Shown piece after piece: positions 56,547-64,000 of a DNA stretch of 64,000 nt. The position numbers were made by a program, and so were the translations under genes. The stretch comes from JACVRN01 sp963715565 (GTDB taxonomy: Bacteria; Acidobacteriota; Blastocatellia; Pyrinomonadales; Pyrinomonadaceae). Each line of letters starts with the position of its first letter. Within the stretch, counting starts at the first letter, position 1. The stretch covers positions 5,580,001-5,644,000 of the forward strand of contig OY970256.1 in assembly GCA_963715565.1 (NCBI GenBank), written 5' to 3'. The notes below the pieces were generated by a model, which saw only the letters and a list, made by a program, of their open reading frames with translations, was not told where the DNA came from and made no database searches.

Positions 56547-58568
56547 ATGAAGGGGATTAAATTTTGGCCGCATGTGGTGATAATAGCGATTGTGTGTGCG
56601 GTGGTTGGCGGAGCAGTTGCAGGGCTGTGGGTCAAGCGTCAACAAGAACAACCGTCGGAGGCTCAGGCTCAAGTTCTGCCGAGCGCAGCCAGGGTCGAGC
56701 GTGTGGATGGAACGGTCGCGCTCAATCGCAGTCTTGATAATAACGAAGCAAACAAACAGTGGATCGATGTCACACCGAACACTCCTATTTCAACCGGAGA
56801 CCGTCTCTACACTAGAGAAAATTCCAGGGCCGCGATTGCGTTTACGGGACGCAATTTCGCGCGGCTCGATGACAACACGTCGCTGGACGTTTTGTCGCTT
56901 TCACATGGTAGAACTCAACTCGCTCTGCGCGACGGCTCGGCCATTTTCAATGTTGGTGAACTGGCTCCCGAAGAGTTGTTTGAAGTTGCCACGCCTTACG
57001 GCGCGATTGATTTCGAGGAGCCGGGACTCTATGAAGTAGGCATAGATGATAATGGCAGCACCATCGTCTCTGTCCTGAGCGGGCTGGCGCAGGTCGTAGG
57101 GCTGGCAGGGAGCGGGCAAATCAGTAAGGGTGAAGTGCTGACGCTCATCGGCCAGACCGCCGCCGACGTTGCCCTCTCGCGCATTGACCCGTCTTATGCG
57201 GGCGGCCTCGTAGATGATTACTACGGCTATCAGTATCCCAGAACTTACGACGGGCGCTATCGTGACTACGATGCCTACTTGAACGACCCTTACTACTACG
57301 ACCCTTACAATCGCTATTCGAGTTATCAATATGTTGATGACTCTATACCCGGCGTGTATGACCTTGATTATTACGGCGACTGGCAGGACGTAAACGGGTA
57401 CGGGTATGTGTGGCGACCGCGTGTGGAAGCGGACTGGGCTCCATACCAGCAAGGTTACTGGACGATGGATAACACGTATGGCCTGACATGGGTTTCAAAC
57501 GATCCGTGGGGCTATGCTCCTTATCACTATGGTCGCTGGGCGTACATCAACAATCAGTGGTTCTGGATTCCCGACAGGGTGAACACGCAACCGGCCTATG
57601 CGCCCGCGTTGGTGGCGTTCGTGCCAATGCAAAATAATCTCATCGGATGGGCACCGCTCGGCGTCGGCGACCCGTACGCCGTAACTTACTACGATGCAAA
57701 CCTGCAACCCGTGTATCTTACACAGACGCCCGTGATACAGCAGCAGCTTGTTAACCTCTATGTGCCCGGAGCAGTGACGGTCGTGCCCGTGCAGGATTTC
57801 AACGACGTCATTGACCGTCGCAAGATAAAGAAGGTTGATAAAGAAATGCTGGCACAGGTGCGCCCTGTGCTGGACCCGCTCGCAGTAGATTCGCTGCGGC
57901 AAGCGGCCATGCAAAATGGCAAGTCACGACGCAAAGCTGATGTGCCGGAGGAAGTAGCGCAGCGATTGAATAAGAGGAACGTGATTACCAGCACCGCTCC
58001 GGTTGCACCGCCGTTTAAGAAAGAGAAAGACGTGGCACGGGCGCTGCGAGTTGAATCCGTTTCCGACAAACAGCGCAAGGAGAAACTACAGTTCAAGGAT
58101 AATCGTCAGGTAACAACTGCCGCACAGCCGAACAGGCCAAGCCAGTCGGCAGCGGGCCAGCCGCCGTCACAGGCGAGCGGGACGGGCACAGATGGAGAGC
58201 GCAACCGTAAAGCGGGGAAACTTGAAGCGGGAGCCGCTGCGGACAACAAAGAAGCTCGACGCCAGATACAAGATGTGGGACGACAGCAACAAAGACAGCA
58301 GCGCAGGGACGAGCAAGCGGCCCGACGCTCCCAAACAATAACGCAGCCACAGCCGGGTGCGGCCCAGGGAGCGAAAGACCGTGGCGTAGGGCGCGCGCAG
58401 GGAGAAAGAGTGAGCCAGCCCGTGCGGGCCGAGCGTCCGCAGGCTGCGGCTCCGAAGGCACAACAGCCACAGCAAGTGCGCCAGCCAACAGAGAAACAGC
58501 AAGGGGGACCAAAGCAGAACGCTCAAGGCCCAGCCGCGGGTAAAGGAAAGGGAAAGGGTAAACCTTAA
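56547..58568 (+). CDS. FecR-domain, DUF6600-like Tyr-rich membrane-anchored protein
   Basis: A 673-residue protein. It has an N-terminal transmembrane anchor (PHVVIIAIVCAVVGGAVAGL, about 9-28) and a FecR-type beta domain (about 55-190: GDRLYTRENSRAAIAFTGRN, ATPYGAIDFEEPGLYEVGID). A Tyr/Asp-rich stretch (about 205-265) is followed by a DUF6600-like segment with repeated W/Y/P motifs (YVWRPRVEADWAPYQQGYW, NDPWGYAPYHYGRWAYINNQ). The C-terminus (about 530-673) is long, disordered and Gln/Arg/Pro/Lys-rich, ending in GKGKGKGKP. FecR domains in this setting usually act as envelope structural or signalling modules rather than in iron uptake. Preceded by a sigma-54-type promoter and followed by a strong terminator. 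Confidence 0.82.
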   Translation: MKGIKFWPHVVIIAIVCAVVGGAVAGLWVKRQQEQPSEAQAQVLPSAARVERVDGTVALNRSLDNNEANKQWIDVTPNTPISTGDRLYTRENSRAAIAFTGRNFARLDDNTSLDVLSLSHGRTQLALRDGSAIFNVGELAPEELFEVATPYGAIDFEEPGLYEVGIDDNGSTIVSVLSGLAQVVGLAGSGQISKGEVLTLIGQTAADVALSRIDPSYAGGLVDDYYGYQYPRTYDGRYRDYDAYLNDPYYYDPYNRYSSYQYVDDSIPGVYDLDYYGDWQDVNGYGYVWRPRVEADWAPYQQGYWTMDNTYGLTWVSNDPWGYAPYHYGRWAYINNQWFWIPDRVNTQPAYAPALVAFVPMQNNLIGWAPLGVGDPYAVTYYDANLQPVYLTQTPVIQQQLVNLYVPGAVTVVPVQDFNDVIDRRKIKKVDKEMLAQVRPVLDPLAVDSLRQAAMQNGKSRRKADVPEEVAQRLNKRNVITSTAPVAPPFKKEKDVARALRVESVSDKQRKEKLQFKDNRQVTTAAQPNRPSQSAAGQPPSQASGTGTDGERNRKAGKLEAGAAADNKEARRQIQDVGRQQQRQQRRDEQAARRSQTITQPQPGAAQGAKDRGVGRAQGERVSQPVRAERPQAAAPKAQQPQQVRQPTEKQQGGPKQNAQGPAAGKGKGKGKP

Positions 58569-58610
58569 TCCTTCAATCTCTCATCAAAAGCTCTTGAAGA
58601 GCTGGTGACA

Positions 58611-58655
58611 CAAAAAAAAAGCGGCGCTGTACTGTGAAGTACAGCGCCGCTTTTG
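58611..58655. terminator. Strong bidirectional intrinsic terminator
   Basis: A perfect 13-bp stem (GCGGCGCTGTACT, 58621-58633, with its complement at 58638-58650) and a GTGA loop are flanked by A9 on the left and TTTT on the right. It can terminate the FecR gene from the left and the 58669 gene remnant from the right. Confidence 0.92.
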
Positions 58656-58668
58656 GCCGAACGCCTCT

Positions 58669-59045
58669 TTAGTAGTCCAGAGGCTGTTCACCGCAAATCT
58701 TCCAGTTAAGGCATGGCGGTTCCTGCTGGCAAGTGCAATTAAAATTGTTCCAGGTGCCGCCGTTGAGTTCGCAACTTTCACGCTCGGCCTCCATGCCTTC
58801 GCACGGGTCGGGTATCTTATCGAAGAGGTATGACCCGCCGACGGGCAGGTTGTACTGCACGCCGTGATAAGTAAAGGTGTTGCCCGGCGGATATTCGCCG
58901 CTCAGCGTGTAGTAGTAGCCGTAGCTCTGGCTGTACCAGTAGTGCAGCGGCGTACCGCCGTAAGCGCCGCTGGACGGGAGCACGTAGCCCGCCACGCCCT
59001 GGAAGTTATAGTTACTGCCAAGGTTGCCGTTGTAGTAAATGGAGT
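58669..59045 (-). pseudogene. Truncated Tyr/Cys-rich protein gene, 5' end missing
   Basis: A minus-strand frame that is open from about 59120 leftward. The protein-like part begins near 59045 with a YYYYSIYYNG segment and continues through YWYSQSYGYYYTLSGEYPPG to a Cys-rich end (CELNGGTWNNFNCTC). The only in-frame start is GTG 58995, inside the conserved-looking part, with no ribosome-binding site. I infer that the 5' end was lost in the same event that removed the 5' end of the adjoining inositol monophosphatase-like gene. Family unknown. Confidence 0.55.
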
Positions 59046-59057
59046 AGTAGTAGTAAA

Positions 59058-59307
59058 TCCTCGGGCGCTGGTCGACCTGGATATTTGTGCTGTAGCGGCG
59101 GGCGCTCTGGATGCTTTTTACGAATGCGGGTTAGGCGAGTGGGACATTGCCGCCGCCTCCGTGATTGCAGAAGCGGCGGGAGCTACCGTGTTGACACTTC
59201 GTTCCGGTGTCCTGCCCAATCCATTTCTGGTGGTAGCAAATGCCCGTCTGGCGTCCGCGCTCGCGGCCCTGCTTGTCGAAACCGGCGCGGTGGATGCTCA
59301 ACTCTGA
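59058..59307 (+). pseudogene. Inositol monophosphatase family remnant (C-terminal part)
   Basis: About 80 codons matching the C-terminal third of IMPase/FBPase-fold phosphatases: DLDICAVAAGALDAFYECGL, the metal-site GEWDIAAASVIAEAAGATV, and NPFLVVANARLASALAALL. The N-terminal two-thirds, with the EE and DPIDGT metal motifs, is absent. Sequence to the left belongs to an unrelated gene on the other strand. The frame has no plausible start of its own. A non-functional fragment. Confidence 0.8.
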
Positions 59308-59466
59308 CCGTCCGCTGACAAATCATTCAAGTCAACGCCCCTATGGCATCCCTTCATCGTCATCTTTACAAATTCGTACCGCATGCTTCATGCTCGGCGC
59401 GGGCGATGCGTGGAGCATGGACGTCACCCGCGTTGCTCTGTTATGGACAGCAAGTGTAGGAGTGTT

Positions 59467-60562
59467 ATGAAACGTCTCACGATTCATCTCTTCATCGTCA
59501 CGCTCACACTCGGCGGCATCGCGGCCACATTCCTTCAGGTCAGTCATTCCCAAACGCGTACCGGCAATCGGCCTCAATCCCTTCGCGGGCAGGAGAGCGC
59601 CGAGCCCGCCGCGAAAACGGACGAGTCGCCGAAGCTATACAAAGTCTGGATCAAAGGAAAGACAGGGTTCATAGACCGCACGGGCAAGCTCGTCATCCCG
59701 GCGAAGTTTCCACACGGTTACATCTGGAACGAGTTCTCCGACGGGATGGCCCGGACATATGTCAGCACGCTGGAGAGGCCGGGCTATTGTTGCCGGTTCG
59801 GCTTCATCAACGCGGCGGGCGAGGTGGTGGTCGAGCCGCAGTACTGGGAGGCGCACGACTTCTCCGAAGGGCTGGCGGCGGTCCAGATGGGCAAGCTGTG
59901 GGGCTACATAGACAAGCAGGGGCGAACGGCGCTCGGGCCGAAGTGGATTCGCCGCCCAAAGCTTCAAAGAGGGGCTGGCGGGCGTCTGCGAGGAGCACGG
60001 CAAGTGCGGCTACATAGACAAGCAGGGAAAGTGGGTCATAAGCGGAGACCATATTCGACTGATCGCGCAATTCTCCGAAGGGCTGGTACAGAATATTGTT
60101 GACGGCGACAGCGGCTACGGTTACAAGCTCGTCTTCATAGACAGGACCGGACAAACAGCCATCAAGGGGCCGTTCGAAGAGGCCTGGGATTTCAAAAACG
60201 GTGTGGCGGCTGTCAGAGTTGACGGCAAAGTAAAATACATAGACAAGACAGGACGTGAAGTTCAGAAGATTGAAAAGCTGACGAGCTTCACGCATAAAGG
60301 TCTCTTCGGTTTTAAGGACCAGACGGGGAAGGTGGTTGTCCCGCCGCAGCTTGAGCTGATGTTTGAATTCTCCGAGGGGCTCGCGCCCGTGCGTATCAGG
60401 GGCCGTTGGGGCTACATAGACGAGACCGGCAGGATGGTCATTAAGCCGCGTTTTTATGAAGCATACGAATTCGACGGCGGGATCGCGATGGTGATGCCCG
60501 TTTACGGGCGTATGGGTTACATAGATAAGACGGGCCGCTACGTGTGGCGACCTTCCAGATGA
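59467..60562 (+). pseudogene. WG-repeat exported protein with a frameshift
   Basis: A gene of about 365 codons for a secreted protein: signal peptide (RLTIHLFIVTLTLGGIAATF), then repeated WG/KWG beta-type motifs (TGFIDRTGKLVIPAKF, LWGYIDKQGRT, CGYIDKQGKWVISGD, RWGYIDETGRMVIKPRF, MGYIDKTGRYVWRP). At about 59947 the reading frame shifts: one frame ends in non-repeat sequence at 60102, while the neighbouring frame resumes with AAQSFKEGLAGV and continues to 60562. One extra base (the A of TGGATTCGCC) explains it. It is a real pseudogene, a sequencing error, or a phase-variable site. Confidence 0.8.
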
Positions 60563-60672
60563 TTACGCGAACCGTCGCAGTCCGCCGCTTGTCGCTCGCC
60601 GTCGCAGGCGGCGCAGGAATTCATTCAACTCGATTGCTCGAAAGCTTCTCTATTATCAAGGAGGTCCGTGAC

Positions 60673-61155
60673 ATGACGGAGATAGCCGAACATTTCATCA
60701 GCAAAGCCCGCTCCTATCTGACAAAGTCTTACCTGCCCAGGATTGAGCGTTGTCTGGAAGCTTTGACTGATGAAGATGTCTGGTGGCGCGCGGGCCACGA
60801 GTCAAACAGCATCGGTAATTTGCTGTTGCACATTGACGGCAGCACGCGCATGTGGATTATTAGCGGAGTCGGCAACGCTCCCGACCGGCGCGAGCGACAG
60901 CAGGAGTTTGATGAACGCAAAGTTATTCCGCGTCGAGAGTTGATATCAAGGCTTAGAGCCACAGTGGCCGAGGCCGACCGCGTGATGGCAAGCGTTGAGA
61001 GTGAAGAGCTGCTTGAATGGCGGGAGGTCGGAGAAGTTAAGCTCACAGTGCTGGCAGCCATCTTTCACGCGGTGGAGCATTTCTCTATGCACACGGGTCA
61101 GGTCATCATGCTGGCGAAGATGCGCGCCGGAAGAGATTTGAGCTTATCCGATTGA
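60673..61155 (+). CDS. DinB-like four-helix-bundle protein
   Basis: A 160-residue member of the DinB/DUF1572-type superfamily: YLPRIERCLEALTDEDVWWR, SNSIGNLLLHIDGSTRMWII and HAVEHFSMHTGQVIMLAKM carry the three metal-coordinating histidines. Such proteins bind divalent metal and include mycothiol- and bacillithiol-dependent transferases. AAGGAGGT 8 nt before ATG 60673 fixes the start; the longer frame overlapping the WG gene is rejected. Probably cytoplasmic; substrate unknown. Confidence 0.85.
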   Translation: MTEIAEHFISKARSYLTKSYLPRIERCLEALTDEDVWWRAGHESNSIGNLLLHIDGSTRMWIISGVGNAPDRRERQQEFDERKVIPRRELISRLRATVAEADRVMASVESEELLEWREVGEVKLTVLAAIFHAVEHFSMHTGQVIMLAKMRAGRDLSLSD

Positions 61156-61216
61156 TGCCGCACGCTTGCTAATTCAGGCGCGAGACGGCTTATTCTGCGA
61201 AGGAGAATAATTCTGT

Positions 61217-61753
61217 ATGAAGGAGCTGACAATCAACAGGCCGGAAGAAGGGGAGTACTTGCCGTATTACGGCAAATACATCTCGATGGTCTCCGACGGC
61301 AACATCGTGACGGTGTTAAGTGAGCAGTTAGACGAGACGCTCGCTCTCCTGCGCGCTATCCCTGAATCCGAAGGCGGCTTCCGTTACGCGCCGGACAAGT
61401 GGAGCATCCGTGAGCTGGTCGGGCACGTCATCGATTCGGAAAGAATCTTTGCCTATCGAGCGTTGCGCTTTGCACGCAACGACGAGACGCCCTTGGCCGG
61501 TTACGAAGAGAATGAATACATCAGCAACGCCTCCTTTGATGATTATCCGCTTGACGAGCTGGCTGCTGAATTGAAGAGCGTGCGGGAGTCCACGGTCTTC
61601 TTTTTCAAACATCTGGATCAAGCGGCATGGCAGCGCAGGGGCTTAGCCAACGAGAGCGAAGTCAGCGTTCGCGCGCTGGCCTACATCATCGCCGGCCACG
61701 AGCTGCATCACCGTGGAATCTTACGCGACAGGTACTTGCAGCCGCAGTCTTAA
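61217..61753 (+). CDS. DinB-like metal-binding protein
   Basis: A 178-residue DinB_2-type protein with YAPDKWSIRELVGHVIDSER (first His), a long helical middle, and AYIIAGHELHHRGILRDRYL (remaining His ligands). It lies 61 nt downstream of another DinB-like gene on the same strand and 24 nt upstream of a DUF4440 gene, so the three may be an operon. AAGGAGAA precedes the ATG. The metal triad is intact, suggesting a working thiol transferase or hydrolase-type enzyme. Confidence 0.87.
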   Translation: MKELTINRPEEGEYLPYYGKYISMVSDGNIVTVLSEQLDETLALLRAIPESEGGFRYAPDKWSIRELVGHVIDSERIFAYRALRFARNDETPLAGYEENEYISNASFDDYPLDELAAELKSVRESTVFFFKHLDQAAWQRRGLANESEVSVRALAYIIAGHELHHRGILRDRYLQPQS

Positions 61754-61777
61754 GCCGTCAACTCGTGAGGAAAAAAT

Positions 61778-62152
61778 ATGACGGAAGAGGAAGCTCAACT
61801 GAATGAACTTGAGCAGCGGCTGGTCAAGGCGTGGCTCTACAACGATTGGGAAACCGTCAACGAGATTCTGGACGATGATTGGTCCGTCATTGACCCGGGC
61901 GGTCAGGTGCTCAACAAGACGCAGGTTTTGACGGAGGCCAAATCCGGAGAGCGCAAAATTGAAGCCGGAACAATAGACGAAGTAAAGGTCCGTAGCTTTG
62001 GCGATGTGGCGGTCGTGACGGGCCGGACCACAGCCGCCGGAACTTACCACGGGCAGAGCTTCTCCGTCGGCTTGCGGTTTACCGATGTGTTTGTCAGGCG
62101 AGGCGGCCAGTGGCGTGCCGTCGCCTCACAGGGCACGCTGATACCTCAATAG
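61778..62152 (+). CDS. DUF4440 / SnoaL-like (NTF2-fold) protein
   Basis: A 124-residue NTF2-like cone fold: LNELEQRLVKAWLYNDWETV, DDWSVIDPGGQVLNKTQVL, VKVRSFGDVAVVTGRTTAAG and FTDVFVRRGGQWRAVASQGT are the canonical helices and strands of DUF4440. These are small-molecule-binding or isomerase-like proteins of mostly unknown role. GAGG precedes the ATG. No signal peptide, so cytoplasmic. Likely in the DinB operon. Confidence 0.87.
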   Translation: MTEEEAQLNELEQRLVKAWLYNDWETVNEILDDDWSVIDPGGQVLNKTQVLTEAKSGERKIEAGTIDEVKVRSFGDVAVVTGRTTAAGTYHGQSFSVGLRFTDVFVRRGGQWRAVASQGTLIPQ

Positions 62153-62154
62153 TG

Positions 62155-63078
62155 ATGTTGAAACAACTGTCTCAAACTCGCTATCTGCTGCTTGCCCTCT
62201 TCAGCTTAGCCTTTCTCTTGCAGGCGGGTTGCTCTAAGGGGATCATGAAGTCGTTATCTGATTTAGCCAAACTCAGAAACGATTTAATGAACGAGTACAA
62301 AGTGCAGGGCGATGTTAACGTCACAGTACAAAACTCCACTGTGCTGGGCATCTCCTTTATCAACTCTGCGTTTAATAAGCTCTCGGAATCGGAGCGAGAA
62401 ACGAAGGCGCGCGAGATTGCTTACTTTGCTAAAAATCACTACGCGTCAATAAATTTTATAGACAGGATTTGGGTCTCCTTTGTCGTATACAAGAACTACA
62501 TTATTTTCCAACACACCAATAATCTGAACACATACTTTTTCGACAAACGCGAGTTGATAGCTGCCGATTATATACGCGAGAGAAGGGCGAAGGGCTTCGT
62601 TGCTACCTCTTACGAGCCGACTTCAAATACGACAAGCGTTTATCTGAATGAAAATCTACAGCTCTATAGCGAAGGCCGTGGCGACCGCACAGGCGGAATC
62701 ATGTTATTCCCGCATTTCGCTGTCACGGGCGACAACGTTTCCGCGCCGAGGGTCATAGTGCCCAAAGCCGTGAGCCTTGATTTCTCCACCTATGGGCCGA
62801 AGAGGATGTTTCCTGATAATCCGCCGCTGGTCATTTACGTCGATAATCAAAAAATCTTCTCAGGGATTGCGCGCACAAACAAAGTTCTGGGCGATGACAC
62901 TGAAAAATCGGTCAACGAATTTCTATCCGCAGACCTCCCGTATGAGAAGTTCCTGCAAGTGAGCGACGGCAAGCGAGTGAAATTCGTCCTCGGGACAAAG
63001 GAGCTTCAATTAACCCCGAAACACCTCGAAGCATTTCGCGCGTTGAGAAGATGCGTCGAAGAATTGAAATGCACCTAA
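62155..63078 (+). CDS. Lipoprotein of unknown function
   Basis: A 307-residue protein. Signal YLLLALFSLAFLLQAGC has a lipobox at about 20-23, so it is probably lipidated. The first mature domain (LNEYKVQGDVNVTVQNSTV, IAYFAKNHYASINFIDRIWV) looks alpha/beta and may be membrane-surface associated; the second is beta-rich (PPLVIYVDNQKIFSGIART). Not recognised. The ATG lies 3 nt past the DUF4440 stop; GTG 62152 overlaps it, so translation is probably coupled. Confidence 0.72.
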   Translation: MLKQLSQTRYLLLALFSLAFLLQAGCSKGIMKSLSDLAKLRNDLMNEYKVQGDVNVTVQNSTVLGISFINSAFNKLSESERETKAREIAYFAKNHYASINFIDRIWVSFVVYKNYIIFQHTNNLNTYFFDKRELIAADYIRERRAKGFVATSYEPTSNTTSVYLNENLQLYSEGRGDRTGGIMLFPHFAVTGDNVSAPRVIVPKAVSLDFSTYGPKRMFPDNPPLVIYVDNQKIFSGIARTNKVLGDDTEKSVNEFLSADLPYEKFLQVSDGKRVKFVLGTKELQLTPKHLEAFRALRRCVEELKCT

Positions 63079-63079
63079 A

Positions 63080-63165
63080 AGCAATGATGAATGCAAAGTG
63101 CAAAAGGCAAAAGTGAAGAAGGTCTTTCTGTGCATTTACCATTTTGCATTTTGACTTTTGCACTC
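63080..63165. repeat. Long inverted repeat, TGCAAAG family
   Basis: Arms GCAATGATGAATGCAAAGTG type and complement with TGCAAAA units; a short AAGGTCTTT-type loop. It lies between the lipoprotein stop (63078) and the esterase start (63173), leaving only 7 nt before the ATG. Confidence 0.88.
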
Positions 63166-63172
63166 TCTTATT

Positions 63173-64000
63173 ATGTCTAGTTGGCGAGCACGCATTTTTA
63201 ACGCAAGCGTCCGTCTGCTTATACGCCGGAAGCGGTGGGGGACGGATGAGCGACGGGTCGCGCAGAGGGCTCGACGCCTGTTTGGTTCGCCGCTGGCTTT
63301 CCGTTGGCTTCGGGCGCGCGGTGTGAGCGTTGAGCCGGTCGAGGCTGGTCAAGTGCGCGGCGAGTGGGTTGCGCCTGAAAATCCTGCTCGCGGAGCAATC
63401 CTTTATCTTCACGGAGGCGGCTATGTCTCTTGCTCTGCCGCCACGCATCGACCGATTACGGCGGCGCTCGCGCGCTTGAGCCGTCGCCGCGTCTTCAGTC
63501 TCAATTATCGCCTGGCCCCCGAGCATCGTTTCCCCTCGGCACTTGACGACGCGGTAGCCGCCTATCAATGGTTGCTCGGACAGGGTGTGCCTGCGAGCAT
63601 GATTTCTCTGGCGGGTGATTCGGCAGGCGGCGGGCTTGTGCTTGGGCTTCTCCTGCGAGCGCGTGACATGGGACTGCCCTCTCCGGCGTGCGCCGTCCTC
63701 TTTTCGGCCTGGACTGATCTGGCTGGGACAGGCGAATCCGTGCGCTTTAATAATGGTCGTTGCGATATGTTCCGCCCCGAGAATGTCACGGAATTTGCCG
63801 CAGCCTATCTGGGCGATGCTTCTCCCTTTGATAGTTATGCGTCGCCAGCCTTCGCGGACCTCGAAGGTTTGCCGCCGCTGCTCTTGCAAGTCGGCTCGAC
63901 CGAGCTACTGCTGGATGATTCGCGACGGGTGCACGACAAAATACAGGAAGCCAGAGGCGTGAGCAGGCTGGAAGTTTACGACGACGTGTTTCACTGCTGG
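63173..64000 (+). CDS. Alpha/beta hydrolase, HSL (hormone-sensitive lipase) family esterase, partial
   Basis: 276 codons are present; the C-terminus is beyond the right edge. The HSL-type oxyanion motif LYLHGGGYVSCSA, the nucleophile elbow SLAGDSAGGGL (serine), the acid-turn region LLLQVGSTELLLDDS (Asp), and the start of the catalytic-His motif FHCW at the very end are visible. Such enzymes hydrolyse short acyl esters. No signal peptide; basic N-terminal helix. ATG 63173 lacks a visible ribosome-binding site because a repeat occupies the leader. Confidence 0.9.
   Translation, partial: MSSWRARIFNASVRLLIRRKRWGTDERRVAQRARRLFGSPLAFRWLRARGVSVEPVEAGQVRGEWVAPENPARGAILYLHGGGYVSCSAATHRPITAALARLSRRRVFSLNYRLAPEHRFPSALDDAVAAYQWLLGQGVPASMISLAGDSAGGGLVLGLLLRARDMGLPSPACAVLFSAWTDLAGTGESVRFNNGRCDMFRPENVTEFAAAYLGDASPFDSYASPAFADLEGLPPLLLQVGSTELLLDDSRRVHDKIQEARGVSRLEVYDDVFHCW

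Overview
The window is high-GC bacterial DNA, densely coded on both strands. It has one tRNA gene and no rRNA. The CHAT-TPR, FecR, WD40/STAND, PRC-type cytochrome c and TPR-Fis proteins, together with frequent TTG/GTG starts, suggest an Acidobacteriota genome of the Blastocatellia type. That placement is inference; no marker gene was compared.

Layout. 1-7345 (minus) is a near-complete diaminopimelate/lysine operon read lysA, lysC, a 21-bp-repeat open frame, dapE, dapB, dapA, dapD and an aminotransferase that runs off the left edge. 7497-9881 holds a class V aminotransferase and an AAA+ ATPase. 10435-18827 is a signalling or conflict-type cluster: a secreted or membrane-bound TPR-CHAT protease-like protein converges on a two-gene operon encoding a TIR/DUF4062-like protein and a STAND ATPase with 14 WD40 repeats. 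19204-31938 is mostly metabolic and envelope genes: an aldo/keto reductase, a YndJ-like membrane protein, an acyl-CoA ligase, an FMN reductase, a D-threonine aldolase-like enzyme, two glycosyltransferases, an MFS transporter and a beta-helix protein.

32.1-39.8 kb looks like an accessory island, apparently lower in GC. It carries tandem XRE regulators, a TPR-Fis regulator divergent from a small exported peptide with TTGCAAG-type operators between them, a ParB-like/Dam methylase/small-protein cassette, an IS1595-type transposase that truncates a membrane protein gene, and a three-gene toxin-antitoxin operon. A MITE-like element follows at 39.8-40.0 kb. 40.0-50.1 kb is rich in respiratory genes: a diheme cytochrome, Rieske, a cytochrome b-c fusion, a cytochrome c lipoprotein and a HemQ-like protein. 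It also has an ATP-grasp/metallopeptidase operon, tRNA-Arg and a DUF3565 gene that appears to start at CTG. 50.2-64 kb holds a large secreted protein, acylphosphatase, a CAT-family acetyltransferase, adenine phosphoribosyltransferase, a FecR protein behind a sigma-54-like promoter, three damaged genes, two DinB proteins and a partial esterase.

The most striking genome-scale feature is a set of about sixteen long intergenic inverted repeats. Their arms are built from short (often 7-nt) tandem units. Several unrelated arm families occur, some nested inside one another, some abutting start codons, and some extending into coding sequence as protein tails or linkers.
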